Numbered from the stretch's first letter, positions 25,560-36,173 are shown. The stretch: 64,000 nt of DNA from Leptodactylus fallax (GCA_947044405.1 CAMRHE010000503.1:769501-833500), one strand, 5' to 3'. Notes: generated from the letters alone by a model not told the origin. Translations and numbers: made by a program.

Positions 25560-25915
25560 ATCTTCCATTTTATTTTTGTGTGACAATCTCCATAAGGACG
25601 CATTTAAGACAATGTTGTATGTTTGCTTTGTACAAATGAACTCGCAGGAGAGGTAAAATACGGATTGATCCTGGTTGTATTATTATGTCGCTCAGGACAA
25701 TATCTCTAATTAGCTCTGTAATTCAGGTTCTCAATAGACCAAAACAGTCTGAGCAGCCGCTGCCTGTATAATAATAGCTAATGAATAGGTCGTGCTCTTG
25801 CATTCTCACTGGCATGTCTATGGTTGCCCCTTCCTTTACAAATGACATGTCACCTGAGACATCTGGGCAAATCTTTATTACATGTGTAGTCTTCAATTTT
25901 CTCAACTAAAAGAAA
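25560..25915. promoter_or_regulatory. Candidate conserved non-coding element
   Basis: Repeat-free and non-coding, with TCTCTAATTAGCTCTGTAAT, AATAATAGCTAATGAATAGG and a complex block TTGCATTCTCACTGGCATGT followed by CTTTACAAATGACATGTCAC. Homeodomain cores TAATTA and TAATGA are present. Judged by texture only. Confidence 0.35.
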
Positions 25916-26514
25916 ATGTAAAACATGTTTGACTCAAGCAATGCACAGTGTACTGTATAAGTCTATAGTAATATCAAGAGTGGAAAAACAGACCATGGGA
26001 ATCCATAGCAAGACATAAAATATGGGCTTATTATTCTTTGTCATGATCACCATCAAAAGGATGAATACTATGGAGATCACACTCTCTTTTGTGTCTTCCT
26101 TGGCTTTGTATTGCTCTATATTTCATAGCTGACCTCCTATTCGTCCTCCATAGTGATCTCTCACTACATCTCTACTTCCTGAACAGTTGAGGATGTCTCT
26201 TCAACTTCTAAGCCCCATACCATCTGTTCCTTAGATCTACCAAAGTAGATATTTCTAACTAAACAGGAACATATCCTTTTCTAAATGCGTTGTAATTTTT
26301 TTATCTGTAAGATGTTACAGTAAGATGTTATTTGTGCGTCATCAAGTGGTTGTCTTCTGCAGGACCTTTGGGGCCTATTATTAGTTCAGGTTCTGAGCCC
26401 ACTGGTGGATCCTCTGGTACTCTGGTAGGCCAGTCTAATGCTACCTGCTATCTTGCAGTTATACCCAGGGTAATATATGCTTTGTAAAACGCACTGAAAA
26501 TATTTCTAAATATT
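25916..26514. other. No gene or recognised repeat
   Basis: Non-coding sequence without exon-like segments. Confidence 0.4.
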
Positions 26515-26700
26515 ACATAGACAGTTTTCCCCATGTTTGCGTGGGTTTCTTCTGGGTATTCTGATCTCCTCCCACATGTACTAATAGCGTATTTAGATTG
26601 TGAGTCCTACTTGAGACAGTAAGTGATGACAATATCTGTACATCACTGTGGAATATGTTGACGCTATAAAAGCGAGCAAAATAAATAAATAAGTCAATGA
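26515..26700 (+). repeat. V-SINE-like 3' half, old copy
   Basis: GTTTGCGTGGGTTTCTTCTG, GATCTCCTCCCACATG, AGATTGTGAGTCCTAC and TGGAATATGTTGACGCTATA, ending in AATAAATAAATAA, follow the order of the copy at 16872 read on its own strand. Box B is lost. Confidence 0.7.
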
Positions 26701-26719
26701 AACTCCAGGTGACAATTGT

Positions 26720-27172
26720 TAGGGTATGTTCACACAGAGTTTTTTGCAGGCTGATTTTGAGGCGGAATCCGCCTCAATAAACACCTGTTCATTTCAATGG
26801 CAGGTCAGTAGCAGTTTTTTTTCCTCTAGCTGATTTTTTCAGCTAGAGGGAAAAAAAAGGCGATATGAACCATCTTCAGGCGGATTCTGCCTTGAATAAC
26901 CCATTGAAATCAATGGGAGGCGTAAAAAAGTGACGTGGTTTTTTATGTGTTTTTTCTACGCGCATTTTGCAAAAACCACATCAAAAACTGCTAGCATTTT
27001 AAAGAGAAGTTTTCAGGTCCATAGTGTGGTAGACCAAAAAACCGTGGCAAAAACCACGATAAAAAACGCGTCAAAAACCGCATCATGTAAAAAAAACGCT
27101 TCAAAAAAACATTTCCTAATTCCTGAAGCAGATTTTTTCAGCTTACAAAAAACTCTGTGTGAACATACCATA
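26720..27172. mobile_element. Foldback MITE with GTTCACACAGAG ends
   Basis: The left end GGGTATGTTCACACAGAGTT and the right end AACTCTGTGTGAACATACCA are inverted. Inside there is a second hairpin (TTCCTCTAGCTGATTTTTTC / TCAGCTAGAGGGAAAAAA) and a GGCGGAATCCGCC palindrome at 26761. It belongs to the same broad group as 16609 and 35935. The long frame through it is an accident of A/T-rich repeats. Confidence 0.75.
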
Positions 27173-28006
27173 ATGTGCCTGTACCTGTACCTGAAGACTT
27201 CAGTTCTAAATAGCCATCCGTACTGTCCGAACTTTCAAGAAATGGGTTATAAAGCCGCCTGAAGAACACAAGGTACAAGTCAAGAACTGATCTTTATATG
27301 ACTATGTATCCAGCAACCTCTCATATCTGTAAGTGATACATATGGGGCCAACTTCCTAGGCAAAGTGTGAAGGGCTGCAGGAGTGGGAGCTGATAATAAT
27401 CTCTATATAAGAAGACACCAGTGTTAATAAAGTCATATTGTAGTTTGGGGCTTCTTTTGGTAAGTCTACAGGTGGCAGAAATGTTACACTGTGGATCTCA
27501 CAAAAAATCTGCAGTGAATATATGGCAAAATCTGCAAGTGTTACATGGATGAAAGAGGTAAAATCTGCAGTGAAAATGAGCAGAAAATATCCATAGCATG
27601 TGAATGTGAGTTGTAAAGTCTCATCCACCTACCTGGTACAGACTTCCTCTGATGCAAATTTGTCATATCAGATGTAACCTTCTTAGATATTGCATTGGGG
27701 CCCAGGATCTTCAAGTTGTGTATCTGTTCCCAGGTGTTCAGTAGGCTAAGCCCCCATGCCAGTCCCACTTATTCCAAGACACTGCATAGGTATACATGGG
27801 AGGGCACAGTGGCTAGCACTTTAAGGGGATGGAGGGATGACTGGCATTGTAATGGTTTTGGTGTGGATTACATAGAACAGTAAACCTGGTATAAAATAGG
27901 CAGAGAAAATGAACAGACCGCACAAGTAATAGAAAGACATAGAAAAAGTCCTTGGAAGAAAAGATTTAGGCAATGTAGTACTAGGTTCTCAGCAAAGCTC
28001 TGGTAT
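27173..28006. other. No gene or recognised repeat
   Basis: Non-coding sequence. AAATCTGCAGTGAA recurs a few times at 27500-27580, as in diverged foldback sequence, but no clear element could be drawn. Confidence 0.4.
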
Positions 28007-28211
28007 TTAAAGGGAGTCTGTCAGCAGAACCCAGCCTATCAACTCAGCCACACAGATAGCTAGGTTAGAGTTACCTAAATCAAGTGGTGTTTTCCCCTTG
28101 TGAATCGCTCCCTCCATTGTCAAGATATCGCTGTTTTTGTCCATTAACAAATTGTTTGGAGCATTGAGGGCATTGCCATTGCTCCAAACAGCTTATTTGT
28201 ATAGTGACAAT

Positions 28212-29292
28212 CAGGGCCATTTTAACACATTGGTGGGCCCTGTGAAAAGGTTTCATTAGTGGCCCTCCCATCACCACCACTTACAAATACCTGACCTGCA
28301 CAAATTATAATGCCCCCTCAAAGGCCTCCACATAGTATAACGCCCCTTAGTCGCTCTCCCTAGTGGCCCCATACAGTTTAATGGCCCTCATAATCTGCCC
28401 TTTTAGGTTACCCCCAGATTTGTTGCTCCTACAGTGTCATGTGTCACCCCCAAGTTGCCCCCACACTGTCATGTTCCCCTCAGGTTTCCCCCACAGTCAC
28501 ATGTATCCACCAGGTTGCCTCCAAAGTGACATGTACCCCCCAGGTTGCTCCCACAGTATCATGTCCCCCCTGTTCCCCAGGTTGCCCCCACAGTATCATG
28601 TCCCCACACCCCCTAGATTGCCCCAACAGTATCATGTCCCCCCACCCCCTAGATTGCCCCAACAGTATCATGTCCCCCCACCCTCAGGCTGCCCCCACAG
28701 TATGATGTCCCCCATCCCCCAGGTTGCCTCCACAGTATCATGTCCCCCCCACACTGTCATGTCCCCCTCAGATTGCCCCCATAATGTCATGTCCCCCCAG
28801 GTTGCCCCCACAGTACCATGTCCCCCACCCCCTAGGTTGCCCCCACAGTATCATGTCAACCCCACCCCCCAGGTTGCCCCCTCAGTGTCATTCCCGCCCC
28901 AGGTTGCCCCCACAGTTCCATGTCCCCACTGTATATATCAAAGAAAAAAAAACAAACCTTAATACTCCCTTTTCCCCGTTCCCCCTTTCACTCCTCTCTC
29001 TGCTCCCAGAGTCTTCAAGAAGCAATAGGTGCGATATAAGTGACGTCACTACATCGTGCCTCCTGGTCCCAGGATAGTGGGAATGAAGACAGTAGTCGGG
29101 TGGTGAAACAGGGAGCAGACAGCTCCCTACTTCATCGCTGACTTCAACTTCAACTGATGAGTTGTGGCAGCCCAGACCCACTGCCCTGGACAGCGGGACA
29201 AGTGCAAGACTATCCCACTATCCAAAGGGGGCCCCCGCTACCATAGGGCCTGATGCAAGTGCACCGTTGGCCCTATGGTTAAAGCGGCCCTG
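28212..29292. mobile_element. Non-autonomous hAT-type element with exact 8-bp duplication
   Basis: GTGACAAT occurs exactly at 28204-28211 and again at 29293-29300. Between them the termini CAGGGCCATTTTAACAC and GGTTAAAGCGGCCCTG are imperfect inverted repeats. An 8-bp duplication with CAGGG-type ends is standard for hAT elements. The 1081-bp body has no transposase: it holds the minisatellite 28420-28925 and a segment with a GTGACGTCAC palindrome near 29040. A related left end stands at 46109. Confidence 0.88.
28420..28925 (+). repeat. C-rich minisatellite (CCCCAGGTTGCCCCCACAGT type)
   Basis: Imperfect tandem units of about 30-38 bp share GGTTGCCCCCACAGTATCAT and GTCCCCCCACC. At least twelve units are visible; two adjacent ones near 28612-28680 (CCCCTAGATTGCCCCAACAG) are nearly identical. 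The array gives long Pro/His/Ser frames in several registers (for example 28363-28962) that are artefacts. It lies wholly within the hAT element. Confidence 0.93.
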
Positions 29293-29410
29293 GTGACAAT
29301 ACACTGATATCTAGGTAATGGAGGCAGCGATTCACAAGAGGAAAGCAGTGTTTGATTCAGGTGACCCTAACCTATCTGCTGGCTTTGGTTGATATGATGG
29401 GCTCTGCTTC

Positions 29411-29840
29411 CTGTAATACAGGCAATGGACAGCTATTTTGTGACTCTTGACAGTTGTCCTTTGTTTCTAGAGCTGCAATGGACATCCTACAAGCCTTTCT
29501 TTTATCAGACTTGGATACAACTCTTTGGATGGTTTGTGTGGGAAAGTTTACGTAATTGGTTGCTTCCTATAGGGCATTTAACTCTATTATCAGATGGAAA
29601 GTTCTGGACATGTTTTTCCATACCCTTTAATATGTATAAATCATAGATTGGGAGTGGTTATTCAGATCCAGGATTTGCTAGACTGCTGGGGCAGAAACAC
29701 CGAGCTCCAATGCAAACCAGAATAAGCAGACTAAAGAAGATACAGATGGTATAGTAAGGTAATGGGTATCCTTCTATTCTATTTCACATTTTATTTTAAA
29801 GATTCCTATGTAATATTACCATATAGGCCAAAAAAAATCT
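29411..29840. other. No gene or recognised repeat
   Basis: Non-coding as far as I can see. A frame of 73 codons at 29425-29646 is open, but I recognise no protein in it and there are no convincing flanking splice sites. Confidence 0.35.
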
Positions 29841-29995
29841 GGGCTGTTTTCTTCTTCTTAGGAAGAGGCATCATATTCAGTGGTCACATGGCAATGCCAC
29901 ATTTCCATCCCATTATCATGAATAGGACTGAGCTGCAGCATGGCCATGTGACCTACGGACATAATGTCACTTACTGAGAAGAAGAAAACAGCCAT
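29841..29995. repeat. Small foldback element
   Basis: GGGCTGTTTTCTTCTTCTTA on the left is mirrored by GAAGAAGAAAACAGCC on the right; within, CAGTGGTCACATGGCAATGC pairs with GCATGGCCATGTGACCTACG. About 150 bp, no frame. Confidence 0.7.
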
Positions 29996-30027
29996 GTTTA
30001 CGAGATCCTGCACAACCCCTTGAAGGA

Positions 30028-30310
30028 TAAGTGCTAATGTAGTAAATTGTAGCAAAAGATCACTGCAGAAAAAGTGCAGCAGGAAAAAAATAGAGCAAAA
30101 AATTTGTGTGTTTTTCACTGCTTTTCTGTATGTTTTGTAAGTCTATATAAGTCACAGTGATTTTGAAGGTCAAATTATCATGCTGGGATTTTTAGCACAC
30201 ATAAAAATAACACACATGAAATGCAGCATTTTTTTTCTGTAGTGTCTGAAGCTGTAAAATGTTGTTTTCCACAAAGGCCAAAAACGCTGTGTTTCCACAA
30301 CATGGGGATT
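30028..30310. repeat. GGCCCCACGTAGCGG family, very diverged copy
   Basis: GTAGTAAATTGTAGCAAAAG, a GCAGAAAAAGTGCAGCAGG block, TTTTTCACTGCTTTTCTG and CTGTGTTTCCACAACATGGG follow the order of the copy at 17836. It abuts the TTAA of the next element. Confidence 0.5.
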
Positions 30311-30666
30311 AAAAAGGTCTTGTCCAGCAGTCTAATGCTTCACATTGTGGAAACCCAGCCATCAGTTTATGATCAGCAGGGGTCCAACACCCAGGACCTC
30401 TGCTGATCAGCTGAACAAAGCACCAGCAACATTTTTTGAGAACCGCCTCTGTTTCACAGATCATGTGACATCATGTTCATTTGTCACATTGACTTTGAGC
30501 AGCTCAGCTATACTCTGGTGCTGTGCTTGGTTTTCAGCGAAGAGACTGCAGCGATCACACAAATGCTATGGTCTCTTGAAATAGCTGATCGGTCATCAAT
30601 AGAAAATCGTCGGACACCCTGGACCCTCACTAGTCTTCATTTTGTAAGCATAGAAAACCCCTTTAA
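30309..30666. mobile_element. TTAA-flanked MITE (GATCAGC group)
   Basis: TTAA lies at 30309-30312 and 30663-30666. The interior has TCAGCAGGGGTCCAACACCC and CTGATCAGCTG, then ATAGCTGATCGGTCATCAAT as the opposite half. Related fragments are at 12803, 37580, 37911 and 51846. Confidence 0.65.
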
Positions 30667-30732
30667 AGATCTTTCGACAAAGGTCTCCGTGAGCTGCAAC
30701 CAAGAGTCAATAAATTATTAAGAGACTTAGAA

Positions 30733-31073
30733 AGGGAATCTGTCATCAGGTTCCTCCTGCCCAAACTACATACAACATGAAATCCCACCAGGGTCCCACG
30801 CAAGCATGGCACTGTGTGGTCTCTCCCTACCCTGCTTGGTTTGATCGACAAGTCTCTACCTGTTTGCATAAAGAGAAGGATCTGTCAACCAAGCTGAACA
30901 GAGTTAGGAGGAGGCGCACAGTGGACTTACCACCCCGCACCCAACTCGTCTTTGAATCATGTTTTTTCTAATATGCCATTGGTTTTGAGAGCAAGACATG
31001 GTGTGAGGGACTCTGTCGGGATTTCATGCTGTGTGCTTTGGGCACCATGAACCTGATGACAGGTTGTCTTGAA
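30733..31073. repeat. Foldback MITE (CTGTCATCAGGTTC ends)
   Basis: The left arm GAATCTGTCATCAGGTTCCT then CATGAAATCCCACCAGGG is mirrored by GGGATTTCATGCTGTG and CATGAACCTGATGACAGG. Non-autonomous, no frame. Confidence 0.75.
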
Positions 31074-31297
31074 GCTCCAGCTTGTTCAGCCTAGTACCCC
31101 AAACTATTATTCTATTCAAATCTATATATACCCCACCTGCTGTCTCATTCTATACAAACTCTATATAGATGATGGTTGGAGTAATATCTAGGACTTCGAT
31201 GTTGTAAGGAAACCGTTATAACCACTGAGCCAACAAGCTAAACAATACCCTCACATTAGTTTTATTTGTATGAGTAACATACCTTAGGGTTGTTCTT

Positions 31298-31733
31298 TTA
31301 AAGAGGACCTTTTGCCACCTCCACCAATTCAAGTTCTTAGGATCTCTTAATAGACTCCACTCCGCTGTTTCCAGCACAGTTGGAATTTTCTCTCTAGCCC
31401 CCACCATTCCTGAGCAACAAGCGCAGTTAGTTGTGGTGCCTGATGTTCTATTTTAGCTCTGTAATTTCAGAAGGGCGGTGTCAGGCAGGGGGGAATGCTT
31501 CACAGGTCCAATCAGAGGCAGCCAGTATCAAAGCTCAGAATCACACCTTGTGTCTGCTCCTGCCTGACACCGCCCTCCTGACAGTACAGAGCCTAAATAG
31601 TATATCAGGGACCAAAACTAACACTGATAGCATTGATTGTGCAGGAATGGTGTGGACTAGAGAAAAAATTCCAACTGCGCCAGAATCATGTAAAGAACTG
31701 GAGTTGTTGGAGGTGGTGAAAGGTCCTATTGAA
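31298..31733. mobile_element. TTAA-type MITE (GAGGACCTTTTGCCACC end)
   Basis: TTAA at 31298 is followed by AGAGGACCTTTTGCCACCTC; the right end GAGGTGGTGAAAGGTCCTAT is its inverse, but its TTAA has changed. Inside, GGAATTTTCTCTCTAGCCCC pairs with CTAGAGAAAAAATTCC and GGGCGGTGTCAGGCAGG pairs with CCTGCCTGACACCGCCC. Relatives are at 34700 and 55263. Confidence 0.8.
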
Positions 31734-31757
31734 ATAGAGAATGTAGCATTACCATAC

Positions 31758-31758
<1 letters not shown>

Positions 31759-31794
<36 letters not shown>

Positions 31795-31817
31795 CTAGAT
31801 AGATAGATAGATAGATA
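31759..31817 (+). repeat. (GATA)n microsatellite
   Basis: About 14 GATA units with one interruption (GCTAGATA) near 31794. It immediately follows the MITE at 31298. Confidence 0.95.
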
Positions 31818-31859
31818 ATTGTTTTTTTTGTCCATTCATTTTTCCATTACTATGGTGAA

Positions 31860-32165
31860 CATGAGGAATCTGTTATAAATTTTCCATTTTTCTATGCAGA
31901 ATGTAGCGCAAAATGAGCGGTATTACTATAATATCTAATAAATACACGAATAATGACAGCGCCTGCTGACATGAGAGGAATATTTCACACAATTAGGGTA
32001 ATGTCACAGCTTGTAGGCCTCCCTGCAGATCTACTTAACCAGCGCAGCCCCTCTGGGCCGCTGGAGATAGTGACTGTGGTCACACACCTGCTGATCAGAC
32101 ACTTTTGGCATAAAATGAAAATGCCATAAAGGTCTTAGATGGGAAAATCTCTTTTAACTTGGTGA
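31860..32165. promoter_or_regulatory. Candidate conserved non-coding element
   Basis: Repeat-free with complex motifs: GTAGCGCAAAATGAGCGG, ACACGAATAATGACAGCGCC, CACACAATTAGGGTAATGTC, and a paired E-box-like CACACCTGCTGATCAG. Proposed by texture; no alignment was done. Confidence 0.35.
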
Positions 32166-32863
32166 CTGTGAAACATATCACAGAATATTATGCCGTGTGG
32201 ATAATGTTATTTACCACTATAGTAAGAGCTATTGATAGGTCTATTGAATCCAGATTACTATGAATTGCAGTGGGGGTCTAGGATCTCCTCAGTAGGTCTG
32301 CATTCTTTAGGGGGGACATGATATGTATTATGATATATTAGTGTTATACCAGGTGTCCAATGTAGATACAGCGGTCCCTCGTGTTACAATATTAATAAGT
32401 TCTGAGACGACCATTGTCATTTAAGACCATAACTTCATGGAAAACTAGTCATTGGTTCTGAAGACCACAAAATGTCACCAAAAATATGAAAAAAATGAAG
32501 ATTAAAGAAAAATCATCAGATAACTAATATAGATATAATTAACTCTTACACATAACTGTGTAAATCACTTTCTATGATAGTGACAGCATAGTATCAGTAT
32601 AGTATTAGTATATAGTATCAGTATAGTATCAGATAGCTCTGAAAGTATATACAGTGCACCTGAAAGATAGTATGGAGATGATCTCATCTGGTATGATCTT
32701 AAGGAGCAGTCCATTCTGACACCGGTAAAGAGAAGAACAGAACATGTAGTACTGCACTATACTGTAGGGAGGCGCTACTAGTCAGCCAGTCAGTGCATGC
32801 ACATCACTAATACAGGGGATTTACCAGAGACATGTCCATGCTGATTTCTTGGAACGTCTTGTA
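32166..32863. other. No gene; short AGTATCAGTAT runs
   Basis: Non-coding. A low-complexity AGTATCAGTATAGTATTAGT stretch lies near 32590-32630. The right edge is the TA target site of the next MITE. Confidence 0.4.
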
Positions 32864-33246
32864 CTAGTGCATCTCAATAAATTAGAATATCATCAAAAAG
32901 TTATATTTTTTTTTTTAGTAATTCAATTGAAAAAGTGAAACACATATATCATATTGAGTCATTACAAACATAGAGAACTTTTCCAAGTGTTTATTTATGT
33001 TAATGTTGATGATTATGGCTTACAGCCAAAGAAAACCAAAACTCATTATCTCAGAAAATTAGAAGAATTAACCCAAAACACCTGCAAAGGCTTCCTAAGC
33101 ATTTAAAAAGGTCCCTTAGTCTGGTTCAGTAGGCGACACAATCATGGGGAAGACTGCTGACTTGACAGATGTCCAGAAGGCAGTCATTGACACACTCCAC
33201 AAGGAGGGTAATTCTGATGATATTCTAATTTATTGAGATGCACTAG
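32864..33246 (+). mobile_element. Tc1-derived MITE (CTAGTGCATCTCAATAAATT ends), copy 1
   Basis: The ends CTAGTGCATCTCAATAAATT and AATTTATTGAGATGCACTAG are flanked by TA (32862-32863 and 33247-33248). At 33144 an ATG opens a short frame MGKTADLTDVQKAVIDTLHK, which looks like the first residues of a Tc1-like transposase, after which the sequence jumps to the right end. The element is therefore an internal deletion derivative. An inverted second copy lies at 42431-42809. Confidence 0.88.
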
Positions 33247-33248
33247 TA

Positions 33249-34237
33249 TGTTAAGTCTGGTTACAAGTTACAATGTCGTTGTAACTTGAGGGACCTCTGT
33301 ACATTTATAAATATGGTGTTTGCCCTGAATGTCATGTCTGAGAAGCCTTTCCACCATTTCTTCGGCACATTCAAACATATTGGAATAAGGCAAGTCTTCA
33401 GAGTCACACTGCCAGCTGCTGGTGAAGTTGTTGCCCCTTGTACATGTATCCAATGGTGTGGCAGTATTAATAAACCCCCAGCAATATGTCAGTGAGGGTC
33501 ACTATCAGTGTAGTACAGGCGGTTCTGTTGTCAGATCCCCTGGCAAAAAGGGGCCCAAACACACCTGATCTGCCACCGACCTGCCTTTCACCAGACACCG
33601 CACTAAAACAACATATTGGCCAACCTAATAGTTAAAAGGGCAAACCTGATTCCTCGCTCGGTACCTTACATTTTACATTGGACACTCACCAGTTAACACG
33701 CTGTTCTCATTGTCTCATTGTCTACATAACTATACATGTTATAGGGTTAAAAGGTTACATAAAGATCAATGGCCCCAACTAATTGTCTTCATGGGGCCCA
33801 AACATTTCTGATGATAAAACTAATGACAGTAATTCAATGCATTGAAAAATAAATAAAGAGCAAACCCTGGAAAACCCTACCATAAATACAGCTATGTACC
33901 TTCTCTCCCCAATGAGAGACATTACCCCTTCTGACCCACATCTAGACCTCTCATACAGTCAGTCAGTAACCTGCTCTGTTCTGATGAGAGGCGAAAACCT
34001 CCAAACATTTGTCTGCGGATGGGAACCTCTTCCTTTTGGATAGGTTATACTGACTTGCTACTATTCCCAGATTATGCTATTAGGTTTTATGAATAACCAG
34101 GCATTACTCTATGGGGAAAAGCCTTGCAAAAGTTGGCGCTAGGATCAAGTTCCTCTTTTCCACCAAGGAAGTCTTATTTGCATATTCCTTACCAATACAT
34201 GCAGCATAAGGGGTTGGCGTAAGTCAAAAAATATAGC
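33249..34237. other. No gene or recognised repeat
   Basis: Unassigned non-coding DNA. TGTCATTTAAGAC-type runs and a short AATAAATAAAGAGC stretch (33848) do not define a feature. Confidence 0.4.
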
Positions 34238-34372
34238 TGTGTTTCTTCGGCAAACAGTGCCACTCTTGTTTGTAGGTTGTGTCTGGTATTGTGGCTCAGC
34301 ACTGTTTATCTGGATGACAGTGAGCTGCAATACCAGACACAGACTATGGACAAGAGTGGGGCTGTTTGCAAA
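34238..34372. repeat. Small foldback element followed by poly-A
   Basis: GCAAACAGTGCCACTCTTGT and GTGTCTGGTATTG on the left are mirrored by CAATACCAGACACAG and ACAAGAGTGGGGCTGTTTGC on the right. A run of about 16 A follows. It is probably half of the GATGACCTATCC-type MITE group. Confidence 0.65.
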
Positions 34373-34699
34373 AAAAAAAAAAAAAAGACACCATGTTTAA
34401 TCTCATGTAATCCAGTTAAAGGGGTTATCACATTAAAGGCACTTATTCCCTATCCACATGCCTACATGTCAATGAAGTTCCAGTGCTCCTATTATTGCTA
34501 TGGGGCTCCCGGGACTGTTGGCAGCTCCATAGCAGTGAATAGAGTGCCCATCAAGTAAGCACACTGGCTTCACTCACATGGAGGAGGCATGGTGGACATT
34601 CAGTCAGTCAATGTTTTCCACATCGCTGGAGGATCCAGCGGTCGGATGTCCAGCAGTGTTACACATATCCCCAATCCTGTGGCTAGGTGATATGTGTCT

Positions 34700-35062
34700 T
34701 TAAAGAAGATCTTTCATCACCTCCTCCATCTCAAAAAGTGCTGCTCCACTGATTCTAGCGCAATTGGAATTTCTCTAGCCCCCACCATTCCTAAGCAATC
34801 GGTGCTGTTAGTTTCTGCCCCAATATGCTAAATAGGCTCTCTACTTTCAAGGAACGGAAGCGGTTTCTCACTATCTGCATCAGCCAAAGATCACCCACCT
34901 GACAGTAGAGAGAAAAATTAGGATACTGGGTGCTGCAACTAACTCCACCTATTGTTCAGGAACGATGGGGGCTAGAGAAAAAAATCCAACTGTGCCAGAA
35001 TTATTGGTCCCTATTGAAGGATGCTGTTAGAGTTGGTGCAGGTAGTGAAGAGTCCTCTTTAA
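34700..35062. mobile_element. TTAA-flanked MITE, relative of 31298
   Basis: TTAA lies at 34700-34703 and 35059-35062. The interior TTGGAATTTCTCTAGCCCCC pairs with GGGGCTAGAGAAAAAAATCC, and CACCTGACAGTAGAGAG pairs with CTCTCTACTTTCAAGG. The order is as in the 31298 copy. Confidence 0.8.
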
Positions 35063-35169
35063 TGGGACAACTCCTAACACTTGGACAAAGCCATTTCATT
35101 TTAGATTGAACACTTTACTTTGTTCTTACTGCATAACTGACTGAAATCAGTATCAATGCCATGCTAGTT

Positions 35170-35625
35170 ATATAATATACCGTCACTTATGGGGTCTCCA
35201 TATGATCAGAACACGGCCTCATTTATTAATGTTCAGCTGTACGATGCTGGCGTAGCTGAATGTTTTTCACGTTTTTGTTTCCCAGGATACATAATTTTCT
35301 TCTTAATTATCCCACGTCTTTTCCGCTTCAAAACAATCGATCTTGATTATCTAATTTACAGCCAGCGAGAGCAGCGACCATTCTTTTCACGGCGGCAGGT
35401 TAGCCACAGAGCTGAGACTACGAGTCTGAACTGCTGTTCCTCTACTCAACATCTGTCAAACATTCTTAAGAACCTGATTCAGTGGGGGTGTAAATCTAAT
35501 TTGCATTGGAACAATTAATGCTAAATTAAGAAGAAATATAAACAGAGATATTACAGATTTTGTGCATGCTTAATGAGATAAACTATATTTGTTTTTGTTG
35601 AAAAATTTCTCTTAGAAAAATTAAA
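35170..35625. promoter_or_regulatory. Strong candidate conserved non-coding element upstream of LHX6 LIM2 exon
   Basis: About 450 bp with no repeat hallmark, no codon structure and high sequence complexity. It has an exact POU octamer complement ATTTGCAT (35499-35506), adjoining ATTAATGCTAAATTA, and blocks such as GGTTAGCCACAGAGCTGAGA and TTCCGCTTCAAAACAATCGA. These features are typical of deeply conserved enhancers near homeobox genes. Its place, 3.3 kb upstream of the LIM2 exon, makes it a candidate LHX6 enhancer. Conservation itself has not been tested. Confidence 0.45.
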
Positions 35626-35934
35626 CTGTTCTGTGAATGTACCCGCTAGTAAATACAACCTGAGAAGCTGCCACCGATGCAGGGACGGGTCAAAGGGACA
35701 ACACTGTTCCTCTAGGACATCATTTCCCTCAACCTTTCCATGTTAGAAACCTGAGAAGTCTATGGGCTATTCCTGGCTTCTATGTACTAATACTTAAGTC
35801 TATGAATACAGTTGGAAACGGGCTCAGCAAATCCTATAGAGATGATCGGTAAAAGATCTGAGTATTCATATATATCCCTGTATGACATGGAGTACATCAT
35901 TTCTATGTCTTTTTAGGAGCTTCTAGGAAATACT

Positions 35935-36173
35935 AAGGCTTACTTCACATCTGCATCGCCTGAAATTGGTGGACGAAAAAGTCCTGCACGTGTAACTTTT
36001 TTGTCCACCAATTTCAGTTTAAAAACAAAGGACACTCTACAAACCCCATTATAGTCAATGGGATCCATTAGGCTATGTATGTATCTGCTATTGTAGCAGT
36101 CTGTCTGTTGTTCTGGTCCTCCGATGGATCAGAATAATGGACAGGCTGGCGCAGATGTGAATTTGGCCTAAGG
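35935..36173. repeat. Foldback element (TTCACATCTGC ends)
   Basis: The left end AAGGCTTACTTCACATCTGC and the right end GCAGATGTGAATTTGGCCTA are inverted. Inside, GAAATTGGTGGACGAAAAAG pairs with TTTTTTGTCCACCAATTTCA, and a CATTATAGTCAATGGGATCC block is typical of the group seen at 16609 and 62233. Confidence 0.75.

Larger units (their letters stand above)
28007..29410. mobile_element. Foldback MITE split by a later hAT insertion
   Basis: The left arm starts TTAAAGGGAGTCTGTCAGCA at 28007 and includes GATTTAGGTAACTC-type sequence, GTGAATCGCTCCCTCCATT and AAGATATCGCTG. The right arm after 29300 is its inverse: TGATATCTAGGTAATGGAGG, GCGATTCACAAGAGG, ATTCAGGTGACCCTAACC, GGGCTCTGCTTCCTG. The 1081 bp between the halves is a hAT element, so this MITE is the older insertion. 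Confidence 0.8.

Noticed and set aside
26930..27262. 110-codon Lys/Thr-rich frame
   Set aside because: It reads through the A-rich right arm of a foldback MITE; no gene features.
28420..28925. Possible CRISPR-like array
   Set aside because: Units are contiguous imperfect tandem repeats without unique spacers, in a vertebrate hAT element.
28363..28962. 199-codon Pro/His-rich frame
   Set aside because: It is produced by the C-rich minisatellite; comparable frames exist in other registers of the same array, and there is no start context or domain.
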